A stretch of 64,000 nucleotides of DNA from JAJDTQ01 sp965204235 (GTDB taxonomy: Bacteria; Desulfobacterota; Binatia; UBA9968; JAJDTQ01). A program made the position numbers and the translations under genes. How positions within the stretch are numbered: the stretch's first letter is position 1; each line of letters begins with the position of its first letter. The DNA is taken from NCBI GenBank assembly GCA_965204235.1, contig OZ241979.1:620001-684000 (forward strand), in the 5' to 3' direction. A model generated the notes under the pieces. That model was not told where the DNA came from, searched no databases, and saw only the letters and a program-made list of their open reading frames with translations. Positions 32,416-42,700 of this stretch are shown here, in pieces.

Positions 32416-34161
32416 ATGAGCATGTCCTCGCGGATCCTCTACCAACCCGACGAACGCCCGCCGCAGGTCCTCGCCTTCGGCCTCGGCTGCCAGCAGGCGG
32501 CGCTGTGCGTCGCCGCGGTGGTGCTGACCCCGGTCATCGTCATCCGCGCCGCGGACGGAGGCGAACCCTACCTGTCCTGGGCCGTCTTCGCCGCGCTCTT
32601 CATCAGCGGGCTCACGACCATCCTCCAGGCAACGCGCATCGGGAGCGTGGGCGCCGGCTACCCGCTGCTCATGGGGACGTCGGGGACGTTCATCGCGGTC
32701 TGCGTCACCGCGCTGGCGGACGGCGGGCCGGGGATGCTGGCGACGCTGGTGTTCGTCTCGGCGCTCTTCCAGTTCGTGCTCTCGTCGCGGCTCGCCCGGC
32801 TGCGCCGCCTCATCACCCCGACCGTGGCCGGGACGGTGCTCATGCTGATCGCGGTGACCGTCATGCCCATCGTGTTCGACATGCTGATGGACGTGCCCGA
32901 GGACGCGGCCCCCGCGGCGGCGCCCGTCAGCGCCGCGGTGACGCTCGCGGCCATCGCGGTGTTGGCCTTGCGCGGCTCGGGCGCCCTGCGCCTCTGGGCG
33001 CCGGTGGTCGCACTGGCGGCGGGCTGCGTCACCGCATCGTTCTTCGGACTCTACGACACGAGCCTCGTGCTCCAGGCCGACTGGGTCGGCGTTCCCCGGA
33101 GCGGATGGCCCGGGTTCGACCTGAGCTTCGGACCGACGTTCTGGGCGTTGCTGCCCGCTTTCGTGTTCGCCACCCTGGTGGGCGCCATCGAGACCATCGG
33201 CGACTCCATGGCGATCCAGGGGGTCTCCTGGCGCAAGCCTCGGGCCACGGACTTCCGCGAGGTGCAGGGGGCCGTGGCCGCGGACGGCATCGGGAACCTG
33301 CTCTCCGGCCTCGCCGGCACCGTCCCGAACACCACCTACTCCACGAGCATCGCCATCACCGAGCTCACCGGCATCGCCGCGCGCAGCGTCGGCGTGTGGA
33401 TGGGGGCGGCGTTCGTGGTGGTGGCGTTCCTGCCCAAGGCAGCCGCGCTCCTGCTGGCGGTGCCGGGACCCGTAGCCGCGGCCTACCTCACGGCCCTGCT
33501 GGCCATGCTGTTCGTGCTCGGCATGCGCATGGTGGTCCGGGACGACATGGACTACCACAAGGCGTTCATCGTGGGGGTGTCGTTCTGGATCGGCGTCGGC
33601 TTCCAGAACCAGGTCATCTTTGCCGACCACCTGGGGCCGTGGTGGGGGACGCTGCTCGGCAACGGCATGGCGAGCGGCGGCATTACGGCGCTCCTGCTCA
33701 ACCTGTTCGTGGAGTTGACCGGACCGCGCCGCCGGCGCATCGAGACCGAGCTCGACATCGGGGCCCTGCAGAGGATCGACGGCTTCCTGCGCGAGTTCGC
33801 GTCCGCCCGGGGTTGGCCGGAGGAGGCCTCCGACCGACTCCGTTCGGCAGGGGAAGAGGCGTTCCTGAGCCTCGTGGACCGGCACCGGCAGGCGCAGGAA
33901 GACGACCGGCAAGGGAAGCGCCGCCTGTTGACCATGGTGCACGGCAACCGCCGGAGCGCGGAGCTGGAGTTCGTCGCCGCTTCCGGCGACGAGAACCTGG
34001 AGGACGTGATGGTGCTCCTGTCGGAACAGGCGGGAACCCCGGTGGAGCGCGAGATCTCGCTGCGCCTGCTCCGCCATTACGCCTCGTCGGTGCGCCACCA
34101 GCAATACCACGGCACGGACATCGTGACCGTCCACGTCCAGGGCGCGCACGACTCGTCCTGA
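32416..34161 (+). CDS. NCS2-type xanthine/uracil permease with extra C-terminal domain
   Basis: A 581-residue protein. Residues about 15-425 form the 12-14 helices of a nucleobase transporter, with the signature ATLVGAIETIGDSMAIQGVS and GLAGTVPNTTYSTSIAITEL. After about residue 430 follows a ~150-residue soluble region (ALQRIDGFLREFASARGW, RLRSAGEEAFLSLVDRH) that resembles the N-box part of RsbW/SpoIIAB-type HATPase domains; the D-x-G-x-G ATP motif is not evident. The next gene is a STAS protein, the usual partner of such domains. The substrate is not readable. Confidence 0.88.
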   Translation: MSMSSRILYQPDERPPQVLAFGLGCQQAALCVAAVVLTPVIVIRAADGGEPYLSWAVFAALFISGLTTILQATRIGSVGAGYPLLMGTSGTFIAVCVTALADGGPGMLATLVFVSALFQFVLSSRLARLRRLITPTVAGTVLMLIAVTVMPIVFDMLMDVPEDAAPAAAPVSAAVTLAAIAVLALRGSGALRLWAPVVALAAGCVTASFFGLYDTSLVLQADWVGVPRSGWPGFDLSFGPTFWALLPAFVFATLVGAIETIGDSMAIQGVSWRKPRATDFREVQGAVAADGIGNLLSGLAGTVPNTTYSTSIAITELTGIAARSVGVWMGAAFVVVAFLPKAAALLLAVPGPVAAAYLTALLAMLFVLGMRMVVRDDMDYHKAFIVGVSFWIGVGFQNQVIFADHLGPWWGTLLGNGMASGGITALLLNLFVELTGPRRRRIETELDIGALQRIDGFLREFASARGWPEEASDRLRSAGEEAFLSLVDRHRQAQEDDRQGKRRLLTMVHGNRRSAELEFVAASGDENLEDVMVLLSEQAGTPVEREISLRLLRHYASSVRHQQYHGTDIVTVHVQGAHDSS

Positions 34162-34232
34162 CCGCCTGCCGGGACGCGTTTCCGGCAGCGCCCGCCCGGG
34201 TCCCGGAAACGCCAGGCCGCCCGAAATCCAAG

Positions 34233-34261
34233 TTGCCGCAACCCGGTCTCCATGCTATCCT
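34233..34261 (+). promoter_or_regulatory. Candidate sigma-70-type promoter for the STAS/GPP34 genes
   Basis: TTGCCG (34233-34238) and TATCCT (34256-34261) with a 17-bp spacer, about 60 bp before the STAS start. Each box matches four of six consensus bases. It would let the STAS and GPP34-like genes be expressed apart from the permease. Confidence 0.35.
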
Positions 34262-34320
34262 GCGCTCGTCGATGGGCTCCCGATTGGCCGCGCCATCAAA
34301 CCGAGGAGAAAGGACGTCCA

Positions 34321-34662
34321 ATGGAAATCCAGGAGGAAAAGGCGGGATCACTGGTCGTGGTCGCACTGGAAGGACGCGTCGACGGCCATAGCGGACCGGA
34401 ACTGGAACAACGGATTACGGCGGTCGTCGAACGCGGCGACACCCGTGTGCTGCTCGATTGCGAGAAGATGGAGTACATCAGCAGCGCCGGCCTGCGCGTC
34501 GTGCTCGTGGGCGCCAAGAAATGCCAGGCGTCCGGCGGCAAGTTGGCGCTCTGCGCGCTCCAGCCCGCCTGCAAGCAGGTCATGGAGATCAGCGGCTTCC
34601 TGAACATGCTCGACTGCTACGAGACCCGCGCCGACGCCCGCGCCGCGGAAGGCGAGGCCTAG
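34321..34662 (+). CDS. STAS domain anti-anti-sigma factor-like protein
   Basis: A 113-residue single STAS domain of the SpoIIAA/RsbV type. The core is VVALEGRVDGHSGPELEQRI and LLDCEKMEYISSAGLRVVL, where a serine of SSAGL is the usual phosphorylation site. Such proteins bind or release an HATPase kinase depending on phosphorylation. It lies 159 bp after the permease whose C-terminal domain looks kinase-like, and 2 bp before the GPP34-like gene, suggesting a partner-switching module. Confidence 0.92.
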   Translation: MEIQEEKAGSLVVVALEGRVDGHSGPELEQRITAVVERGDTRVLLDCEKMEYISSAGLRVVLVGAKKCQASGGKLALCALQPACKQVMEISGFLNMLDCYETRADARAAEGEA

Positions 34663-34664
34663 CC

Positions 34665-35318
34665 ATGCTGACCTTCACCGAAGAGATCCTGCTGTTGATG
34701 CTGGACGACGACGGCCTCTTCCTGCCGATCCGCGGCGGCGCGGTGGAGCACATCCTGGCGGGCGCGGCGCTGATGGATCTGGCCTTCGCCAACCGTATCG
34801 ACACCGACCCCGAGCAACTCCTGGTCCTCGACAGGACGCCCACCGGCAACCCCATGCTCGACGACACCCTGGAGCGCATCGCCGGTTCCGGCGAGACCAT
34901 GGATACCCGCGGATGGGTGGACGCGCTGGCCCGGCAGGCGGCGCCCGAAATCCGGCGGCAGGCGCTGGCCAGCCTCATCGACCGCGGCATCCTGGAAGCC
35001 CAGGACGAGAGGTTCCTGTGGGTCTTCCGTTCCCGGCGCTACCCGATGATCGACGGCCGCGTCGAGCGCGAGGCCAAGCTGCGGATCGAGGACGTGCTGC
35101 TGTCCGACGACGCCCCCGACCCCAGGGACGTGGCCATGATCTGCCTCCTGGACGCCTCCGACATCCTCGGCGACATCTTCTCGGAACGGGAAATGGAGCG
35201 CGCCCGGCCCCGTGTGGAGCAACTCCGCAAGATGGACCTCATCGGCCGCGAGGTCGGCAGCGTCATCGCCGACATCGAAGAGTCCATCACCATGGCCATG
35301 GCGCAAGTGGCGCACTAG
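34665..35318 (+). CDS. GPP34 (GOLPH3-like) family protein
   Basis: A 217-residue protein beginning MLTFTEEILLLMLDDDGLFL, the typical start of GPP34/GOLPH3 proteins, followed by an all-helical body (LAGAALMDLAFANRI, MLDDTLERIA). Eukaryotic members bind phosphatidylinositol-4-phosphate; bacterial ones are uncharacterised but expected to bind membranes. The start lies two bases after the STAS stop, so the two genes are coupled. Confidence 0.82.
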   Translation: MLTFTEEILLLMLDDDGLFLPIRGGAVEHILAGAALMDLAFANRIDTDPEQLLVLDRTPTGNPMLDDTLERIAGSGETMDTRGWVDALARQAAPEIRRQALASLIDRGILEAQDERFLWVFRSRRYPMIDGRVEREAKLRIEDVLLSDDAPDPRDVAMICLLDASDILGDIFSEREMERARPRVEQLRKMDLIGREVGSVIADIEESITMAMAQVAH

Positions 35319-35416
35319 CCGCCCGGCAGCGGAACCCCCGCGGGCCGGGCGCCCGACCTCTTCCGTCTCTTTGTGTAGGGCGTTCGCCCGGTGAGGTCGG
35401 ACAGTAGTGGGCAGCC

Positions 35417-36763
35417 ATGATGCCTGATACGCGCAGGAGCCGGACCGCCGTTGCCGAAGCTGACGGAACGCAAGGCGACCGGAATCGACTACGGCCTGAA
35501 GACCGTCCCGGCCATCAATGGTATCGGTTCGTCCTGTCGTTCCCGCCCCATCTGGTAAGGGACTACATCGAACGGCTCGGCGTGGACCGCTCTCATACCG
35601 TCCTGGACCCCTTCTGCGGGACGGGCACGACGCTGGTGGAGTGCAAGAAACTCGGCATTTCCAGCGTGGGCGTCGAGTCGAACCCCATGGGGTCCTTCGC
35701 GAGTTCGGTGAAGGTCGATTGGTCGGCCGATCCCGCGGCGCTTTCGGAGTATTCCCGTCGGGTTGCGGCCTCGGCGCGAAGGGCGCTGGAACGGGAGGGC
35801 ATACGGGAGGCCGCCGGGCTTCCGCTCTTTGCGGTGAACGGGAGCCAACGACCCGTATTGCAGGGTCTCCCCTCCGACCGGTCGAAACTGCTGCTGAAGG
35901 ACTCCATCAGCCCGCTGCCCCTCCACAAGACGCTGACGCTGCTGGACGCCATGGACCGGCACGACCGTCCGCAACTGCGGTCCTATGGCCGCTTGGCGCT
36001 TGCCAACGCGCTGGTGCAGCGCATCGGGAACCTGAAGTTCGGTCCCGAGGTCGGCGTGGGTCGGATCAAGGACGACGCGCCGGCCATCGACGCATGGCTC
36101 GCCTGCTTGCGGACCATCGCCGGCGACCTTCCACTCCTCAAGGGCCGAACGGACGCGCCGTCCCGGGTCGTGGAGGCGGACGCCCGCGCGGTCCATCGAG
36201 CCCTGGAGCCGGGATCCGTCGATGTCGTCATCACCTCCCCGCCGTATCCCAACGAAAAGGACTACACGCGCACGACACGTTTGGAGTCCGTCATCCTGGG
36301 ACTGGTGCGCGACCGGCAGGAATTGCGGTCCATGAAACGGAACCTGATCCGGTCCAATACCCGGGGCGTCTATAGGTCGGACACGGACGATCGGGAAGTT
36401 GCCAACCATCCCGAGATACGGAACATCGCCGAAGCCATCGAGAAGCGCCGTATCGAGTTGGGCAAGACGTCCGGCTTCGAGCGTCTGTATCCGCGCGTCA
36501 CGCGACTCTACTTCGGCGGCATGTCGAAACACCTCGCGTCGCTCCGCGCCGTTCTCAGACCGGGGGCGAGGCTCGCCTACGTGGTCGGCGACCAGGCGTC
36601 CTATCTGCGGGTCCGGATCCCCACGGGCCGACTCCTGGCCGACTTGGCCCGATCGTTGGACTACCAGGTCATGGGCATCGACCTCTTTCGGACACGGCCC
36701 TCGACGGTGACCGGCGAACAGCTCCGAGAAGAAGTCGTGCTGCTGGAATGGCCGGGCCGCTGA
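35417..36763 (+). CDS. DNA methyltransferase (N4-C/N6-A type), orphan
   Basis: A 448-residue SAM-dependent DNA methylase. Motif I is LDPFCGTGTTLVECKK near residue 63, and the catalytic motif IV is VVITSPPYPNEKDYTRT near residue 276. The ~200 residues between could hold target recognition; SPPY favours N4-cytosine but does not prove it. It probably once formed a restriction system: a short frame right after it resembles the start of a restriction endonuclease and then ends. No intact nuclease is present. Confidence 0.88.
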   Translation: MMPDTRRSRTAVAEADGTQGDRNRLRPEDRPGHQWYRFVLSFPPHLVRDYIERLGVDRSHTVLDPFCGTGTTLVECKKLGISSVGVESNPMGSFASSVKVDWSADPAALSEYSRRVAASARRALEREGIREAAGLPLFAVNGSQRPVLQGLPSDRSKLLLKDSISPLPLHKTLTLLDAMDRHDRPQLRSYGRLALANALVQRIGNLKFGPEVGVGRIKDDAPAIDAWLACLRTIAGDLPLLKGRTDAPSRVVEADARAVHRALEPGSVDVVITSPPYPNEKDYTRTTRLESVILGLVRDRQELRSMKRNLIRSNTRGVYRSDTDDREVANHPEIRNIAEAIEKRRIELGKTSGFERLYPRVTRLYFGGMSKHLASLRAVLRPGARLAYVVGDQASYLRVRIPTGRLLADLARSLDYQVMGIDLFRTRPSTVTGEQLREEVVLLEWPGR

Positions 36764-36779
36764 CGGAGGGGAGGCGGCC

Positions 36780-36896
36780 ATTCCTTCCCGAAACCGCTAC
36801 GCGGCAATCATCGAGGCGATCTTCCACGCCAGGTTCAAACCCGGCCAACGTGACGACTTGACGAGGTATCGGCAACGCCTGTCCGACGGGGGGTAG
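36780..36896 (+). pseudogene. Probable restriction endonuclease remnant (5' end only)
   Basis: A 38-codon frame reads IPSRNRYAAIIEAIFHARFK and then PGQRDD before losing similarity and stopping at 36894. From memory this matches the N-terminal start of endonucleases often found after such methylases. There is no usable start codon in frame. The remainder of the gene is missing. Confidence 0.4.
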
Positions 36897-36929
36897 GGAG
36901 GCAATGTCCCGGCTTCCGTCAGTCCGCGG

Positions 36930-37781
36930 CTAACGGCCGCGGCCGTCCTGCTCGACTCCCAGCATCCTGCGCGCCTCCCCTTCCACCTCCGGAGCCGGTA
37001 TCGGAGGCGCGGTGTCCACCGCGTCCGCCAACCGTTTCGCCACCGCTCTCATGGCCGCGAGACGCGCGTACTTCTTGTGGTTGGCGGGAACCGCGACCCA
37101 AGGCTGCGGAACCGTGGAAGTCTTCTGGAACATGTCCTCGATGGCCGCTTCGTACTCCGACCAGCGGGAGCGGTTGCGCAGGTCTTCCGCGGACAGCTTC
37201 CAGCGCTTGAGCGGGTCGCTCCAGCGCTGGCGAAACCGCTCCAACTGCTCTTCCGGAGTGATGTGGAGGAAGATCTTCACGAGGCGGATGCCGTCGTCGT
37301 CCAGCATGCGCTCGAACTCGTTGATCTCGGAGTATGCCCGGCTCCATTCGGACTCGGCGGCGAAGCCTTCCACCCGCTCCACCAGGACCCGGCCGTACCA
37401 GGAACGGTCGAAGATCACCATTTGCCCGGGACGCGGCAGACGCTTCCAGAAACGGTAGAGGTAATGCTGGCCCTGCTCGTCCGGCGTCGGCGCGGCGATG
37501 GGCCAGACCTTGAGGCCGCGCGGGTCCAGGGGCCAGCTCATGCGCCGTATGACGCCGCCCTTGCCCGCGGCGTCCCAGCCTTCGAACAGGACCACCGCGC
37601 GCCGGTGCTGCGCCCGGTAGGCCAGCGAAACCTCCCGCAGGCGCTCCTGAAGCCCGGCGAGCTTGCGCCGGTACTTCTTCCGTCCGACGCGCTTGTCCAT
37701 GTCCAGTTCGGACAGGCGCGGCGGCGCGGGCTGTAGCCGGATCGGCGCCCGTTGGCTGAACCAGTTCCTGTTCTCGTCCAT
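36930..37781 (-). CDS. Polyphosphate kinase 2 family protein
   Basis: A 283-residue PPK2 enzyme, transferring phosphate between polyphosphate and nucleotides. Walker A is FEGWDAAGKGGVIRR near residue 68, the lid and Walker B region has VIFDRSWYGRVLVERVEG, and WSDPLKRWKLSAEDLRNR is typical of class I PPK2. ATG at 37781. It stands alone on the minus strand, separated from the EutA-like gene by about 200 bp with one copy of the dispersed repeat. Confidence 0.93.
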   Translation of the reverse strand: MDENRNWFSQRAPIRLQPAPPRLSELDMDKRVGRKKYRRKLAGLQERLREVSLAYRAQHRRAVVLFEGWDAAGKGGVIRRMSWPLDPRGLKVWPIAAPTPDEQGQHYLYRFWKRLPRPGQMVIFDRSWYGRVLVERVEGFAAESEWSRAYSEINEFERMLDDDGIRLVKIFLHITPEEQLERFRQRWSDPLKRWKLSAEDLRNRSRWSEYEAAIEDMFQKTSTVPQPWVAVPANHKKYARLAAMRAVAKRLADAVDTAPPIPAPEVEGEARRMLGVEQDGRGR

Positions 37782-37884
37782 GGAGGCTTCCTGCTCGACG
37801 GCGCGGCCGGTAGAGGACGACTATGGCGCAGGCGACCGCGCCAGGAGCATGAGGGTTCTACCACGGGGAACTCCCGGACAACGA

Positions 37885-37936
37885 CCCCCGTTCGTCCCGA
37901 GCGTAGCGAAGCGAAGTCGAAGGACGCGCTTCCCCG
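37885..37936 (-). repeat. Dispersed intergenic repeat, copy B
   Basis: Inverted copy of the repeat at 4656-4729 and 43111-43170, sharing AAGCGCGTCCTTCGACTTCG and GGACGAACGGG. It sits between the PPK2 and EutA-like genes. Confidence 0.75.
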
Positions 37937-37979
37937 TTAAATCAGACGTTCCCATACCGTTCCACCAGTGGCCGGGCCG

Positions 37980-39563
37980 TCAGTCGTTGGCCAGCAGCCG
38001 CCCCCTGCCCCACTCCTCGTGACGGAAGATGAGCGACTTGATCACCACCGGAACCGCCCTGGCGTCCGGAAGCTCCTGGCCGATATCGACGAAGTCGAAG
38101 TCCTTGAGGTCGATGCCGTCGATGGAAACGACCCCGGCTCCGGGAAGGATCTCCTTGTCGATGAGGTTGCCCACCAGCTTGGCGATGTCGGCGTCGAACA
38201 CCAGCACCAGGGAATGCCCCCGCCGCAGATGCTCCTCCATGCCCTCCACGACCCCCGCGGCGAGGGTGCGGATGAGCGGATACGAAGGCCCCAGTTCCCA
38301 GTGGAGCGCCAGCGCCGCGGCTCGGTCGCCTTCCGTCATGTCGAAGCGCTGAAGCGCCCTTTCGATGGAGCTCCTCACGTCTTCGATGGACAGGGGCTCG
38401 GTCTGGCGGAAGCGCGGGGTAACCACCTGCAGGTTCCTGAGGGGCAGCAGGGACCGGTCCGACAGGAATATGGTGTTGCCGCTCACCTGCACGGTGTACT
38501 GGGACGCCCCGATCACCGTGGCCCGGATGCGCACGTCGGGTTCCTCGAACCGCCAGGACTCGCGGGCCGCCAGCTCCAGGGCGCCCGCGCGGATCTTTCG
38601 CCCCACGTGGTTGCCGAGGTCCCCCTTGTCCGCGGTCTCGTATCCGTAGATGTACTCGGAGACCCCGCCGGAGAACTGGACGGAGTGGATGGGGTCCCGG
38701 TACGACAGCGCGGGGGTCAGCATGAGTTCCTGCGTCAGCGGCGAGAGCGGGCCGCGGTTCAGGACCTCCAGGAGGCAACCGCTCAACGTGTCGGCCATCC
38801 GTTCCTTCTCGTCCTCCCGCACCGCTTCGCCAAGCGCCAACGACACGCCGCTCGCCTTGCCGATGCGGGCGCCCGCGTCCTCGAGCCGTTCGACCTTCCG
38901 GTCGCCGTCCAGGGCCACCAGCCGCGCCCCCACCTCCAACGCCGCGGTGTCCACCACCTGTCCGCCCCGGGTGACCGCGATCTTGCTGGTGCCGCCGCCG
39001 ATGTCCACGTTCATGCACGCCGCGTGGTCGTCCCGGGCCGACGCCTCCACCGCGCCGGAGCCGAAGGCGGCCAGGGTCGCTTCGAGGTTGTGGCCGGCCG
39101 CGGCGCACACGAACTTGCCCGCCTCCTCCGCGAACAACGCGGCGATGGCCTCGGCGTTCTCCTTCTTGGCCGCCTCCCCGGTGACGATCAGGGCGCCGGT
39201 GTCGATGTCCTGCCGGGTGAGACCGGCCCGGGCGTAGGCCTCGTGGATGAAGTCGTTCAGCTTTTCCGTATCGATGGTGCGCTTGTCGATGTACGGAGTC
39301 AGCAGGATGGGCGACTCGTGGAGGATCTCCCGCCTGACCACCACGAAACGGCTCGACAGGGAGATCCCCTGCCGGCGGAGGGTCAGCCGGGAGAAGATGA
39401 GATGGGACGTGGACGAGCCGATGTCGATGCCCACGGAAGCGAGCGAGATGCGCTCCGACCGCCACATGGGATGGTCTTCATCGGGCGGCGGCGCGTCCGG
39501 GTGGTCGTGGTCGTCGTCTCCTTCGTGACAGACCAGGGGAAGCTCGGTGGGGTCTCCGTCCAT
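37980..39563 (-). CDS. eutA: EutA-like ethanolamine ammonia-lyase reactivating factor
   Basis: A 527-residue ASKHA-fold ATPase. The phosphate-binding loops are GIDIGSSTSHLIF (near residue 45) and MNVDIGGGTSKIAVT, with FSGGVSEYIYGYE and FVCAAAGHNLEATLAAFGSG also matching EutA. EutA exchanges damaged adenosylcobalamin on ethanolamine ammonia-lyase. No eutB or eutC is in the window. The N-terminal ~30 residues are Asp/His-rich (HEGDDDHDHPD), which could bind metal. AAAGGACG precedes the ATG. Confidence 0.85.
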   Translation of the reverse strand: MDGDPTELPLVCHEGDDDHDHPDAPPPDEDHPMWRSERISLASVGIDIGSSTSHLIFSRLTLRRQGISLSSRFVVVRREILHESPILLTPYIDKRTIDTEKLNDFIHEAYARAGLTRQDIDTGALIVTGEAAKKENAEAIAALFAEEAGKFVCAAAGHNLEATLAAFGSGAVEASARDDHAACMNVDIGGGTSKIAVTRGGQVVDTAALEVGARLVALDGDRKVERLEDAGARIGKASGVSLALGEAVREDEKERMADTLSGCLLEVLNRGPLSPLTQELMLTPALSYRDPIHSVQFSGGVSEYIYGYETADKGDLGNHVGRKIRAGALELAARESWRFEEPDVRIRATVIGASQYTVQVSGNTIFLSDRSLLPLRNLQVVTPRFRQTEPLSIEDVRSSIERALQRFDMTEGDRAAALALHWELGPSYPLIRTLAAGVVEGMEEHLRRGHSLVLVFDADIAKLVGNLIDKEILPGAGVVSIDGIDLKDFDFVDIGQELPDARAVPVVIKSLIFRHEEWGRGRLLAND

Positions 39564-39755
39564 TCAGCGGCGTCCTTTCGCGGGTACGAATGAAACCAGC
39601 GTCATAACACAAGCCCCGGCGCGCCGCCACACGGCGCCCGGCCCCGGCCGCGGCGCCCGACGGGAGGCGGGGAGGCAAGTCCGAGGCGCCGCGGAGCGGA
39701 GTCCGGCGCGCGCCGGGCTTGAGAATCGGGCGAAAAGTCGTAGAATGGGTCCCGC

Positions 39756-42700
39756 ATGGCGACCCCGTCCCACGAACGAGAGTATGGACAGGTACGCGAC
39801 TTCCTGCGCCGGTTCGAGCGCCGCCTCCGAACGGTCCGGGGCATGGAGGCGTTGTGCCTCACCGGCGCCGCGGCGCCGGTGCTCGCGGCCCTGGGTCTCG
39901 GCGTCGATGCGGTCAAGGGGTGGCTGCCGTACGCGCCCCTGGCCCTGAGCCTCCTCTCCGCGGCGACGCTGCTGGCGCTGGTCGGCTACACCCTGCTGTG
40001 CTTCCTGCGGCCCCATAGCCTGTCGTGGGCGGCCCGCCGCATCGAAAGGCAACGACCGGAGCTGCGCAACGACCTCATCAACTCGTTGCAGCTCTACCCG
40101 CAGCTTGCGGCTCCCGCGGACGCCGCGGGAGCCTCCGCTCCCATGATCCTCGCGCTGGTCCGGCAAACCCGCGAGCAGGTCCGCGCCATCCGGCTCGCCG
40201 ACCTGGTGGACTACGGACCGTTGAAGGCCAAGGCCCGGCTGCTGGCGCTGGTGGCCGCGCCGGTCCTCGCCCTGGCCGCATGGGACCCCGGCTTTCCGGG
40301 CCGGACCCTTGCGCTGGTGGTCCATCCGCTGGAGCATCTTCCTCCGGCGGACGTCTTCATCCACGTGGCGACCCGGGACGTGCGCGTGGTTCGCGGGAGT
40401 CCGGTGGCCGTCGAGGCGGCGACGTCCGGGGCGCAGCCGGACCGGGTGGTCCTCGAGTTCCGGCCGGCGGCGCCCGGGGACGGAGGCGAAGCCGCGCAGA
40501 CCATCGACATGGACCGGACCCGACCGGACCGATATGCGGCGCTCCTGCCGGAGGTAACGGAAGACCTGGACTACCGGGTGGCCGCCGGGCCGTTCGCCTC
40601 CCCGTGGTACCGGATCGCGGCAACGGAGCGTCCGTCCGTCACGGACCTCGACGTGACGCTCTACCCGCCGCACTATACAGGCCTCCCCGACGAGACCCTC
40701 GCCGGCGGCAACGTGCGCGGCGTCAGGGGATCCACCTTGCGCTTCGCCGCGGCCGCCAACAAGCCCCTGGCCCACGCGGTCCTCGTCCTCGACGACGGCC
40801 GGGAAGTCCCCCTGAAGGTCACGGGAGACCGGGTCCGGGGCGGCATGGTGCTGTTCCGCTCGCAACGATACCGTATCCGCATCGAGGATCCCTTCGGCTT
40901 CGAGAACCTCCCCATCCCCTACGAGATGCACGCGGTCCCGGACGGCTTTCCCGTGGTGGAACTGCTCGAGCCCGCGGAAGACCTGGAGGTGAACGGCGAC
41001 GAAAGGCTGGCGCTGGAGTACCGGGCCGATGACGATTACGGGGTCCGGGAGGTCGTCCTGGTCGCCAGGGTCGGCGACCGGGAGGAACGTCTTCCGGCAT
41101 GGCGCCGGGAGCCCGCGCGGACCGTACGGGACCGTTTCGTCTGGGACCTGGACGCCATGCGCCTGGACGCGGGCGACGTGGTCACGTACCACCTCGAAAT
41201 ACTCGACAACGACACCATCTCGGGTCCCAAGCTCGGAAGGTCGCGGCCGTTCAGCCTCCGGCTCGAGGACCTGGAGGTCGAGCACCGACAGGTCACGGAG
41301 ATGATCCGCGACCTGTCGGACAAGATGGTGGACCTGCTGGCGGACCACCTCGAAAGCGCTCCGGCCGAAGCTCCTCCGGACGCGGCGGGACCGCCCCCCG
41401 GGCAACGGTTGGCCGAGGGGCTCGACCGGATGGCGGAGCGCGTGGACGAGGTGATGGCGCGCGCCCGCAACGACCGGATGAGCGACTTCGCCACCTGGTC
41501 CGACCTGGAGACCCTGAAGCGCAACCTCGAATACGCCCGGACCGAGTTGCTCGACGACGTGCGCCGGGCGTCGTCCGCCGCGGAGCGGGAGCGGGCCCAC
41601 GACGAGATGGCCACGGACCTGGAGCGCATGTCCATGCTCAGCGAGGAGATGAGCCGGCGTCTCGCCGGCCAGGAGATGGCGTCCAACGCCAGGGACATGG
41701 TCAAGGGCCAGGAGCGCTTCCTCGATTCGCTGGAAAAGCTCAGGAGCGGCCACAAGGATCTCGACGAGGTCCTGGACGAACTGTCGCGGTTGTCCAGGCA
41801 ACTCCGGGAGCTCCAGGCGTCGCTCATGCAGTTCGCAAGGGACCTTCCCAGCGAGTTCCTCAACCCGGAGAGCATGCGGAACATGCCCTTCGCCGACATG
41901 CGCTCGGTCATGGACGAGATCCGCAGGAAGCTCGGGGAGGGCGACATCCAGGGCGCGATGCAGTTGGCGCGGGAGCTGTTCAACCAGATGGCGCAGTTGG
42001 CGGCCTCCCTCCGAAGCGGGCAGCAGCAGGCCCAGACGTCCATGATGGCGCGGATGCAGGCAGCCATGAGCCAGTCCGGCAACGAGCTGCAGCAGATCCT
42101 CCGGGAACAGCAGGACATCCTGCTGGGAACCGAGGGCATCCACGGGGAAAACACGCGGGAACTGGAGGAGAGGCGCCGGGAAGCGCTGGAACGGCTGGCG
42201 GCGAAGACCCGGTCCCGGTTGGAATCGTGGACCCGCCTCCTCGCCGACCACGACCTCGGGAACGCCCAGGGGCTGCCCGAGACCGCGGACGAGGACGCCG
42301 TGAGCGTCCATCCCCTGCTGGCCGGCCTGCTTTCCATGCTCGCGGACGGGGACTTCGCCGCCTTCGCCCAACAGTGGGAGCCCGCCCTCCGTCAACTCGA
42401 CCAGCCGCTCACCGAGGACCAGGAGAAAGCCGCGGCGGCCATGGCCGAACTGGCGCGGGAATACCGGGACCTGGGCCGGATGCCCGCTCCCGATCTCACC
42501 CCGGACCAGAAGGAGACGGTCCGCGGCCTCGCCGCCCGACAGGGGGTGCTGGAGGAACGGACCGGGGACCTGGCCGAAAGGCTGCGGCAGCTCTTCCAGT
42601 TGTTCCCGTCGCTGGACCCGAAGATCGTCAGGGACATCGCGGAGGCAAGCGGGTTCATGGGCCGCGCGACCGATGAGTTGGGCCGTCTTGCGCCGGGGAG

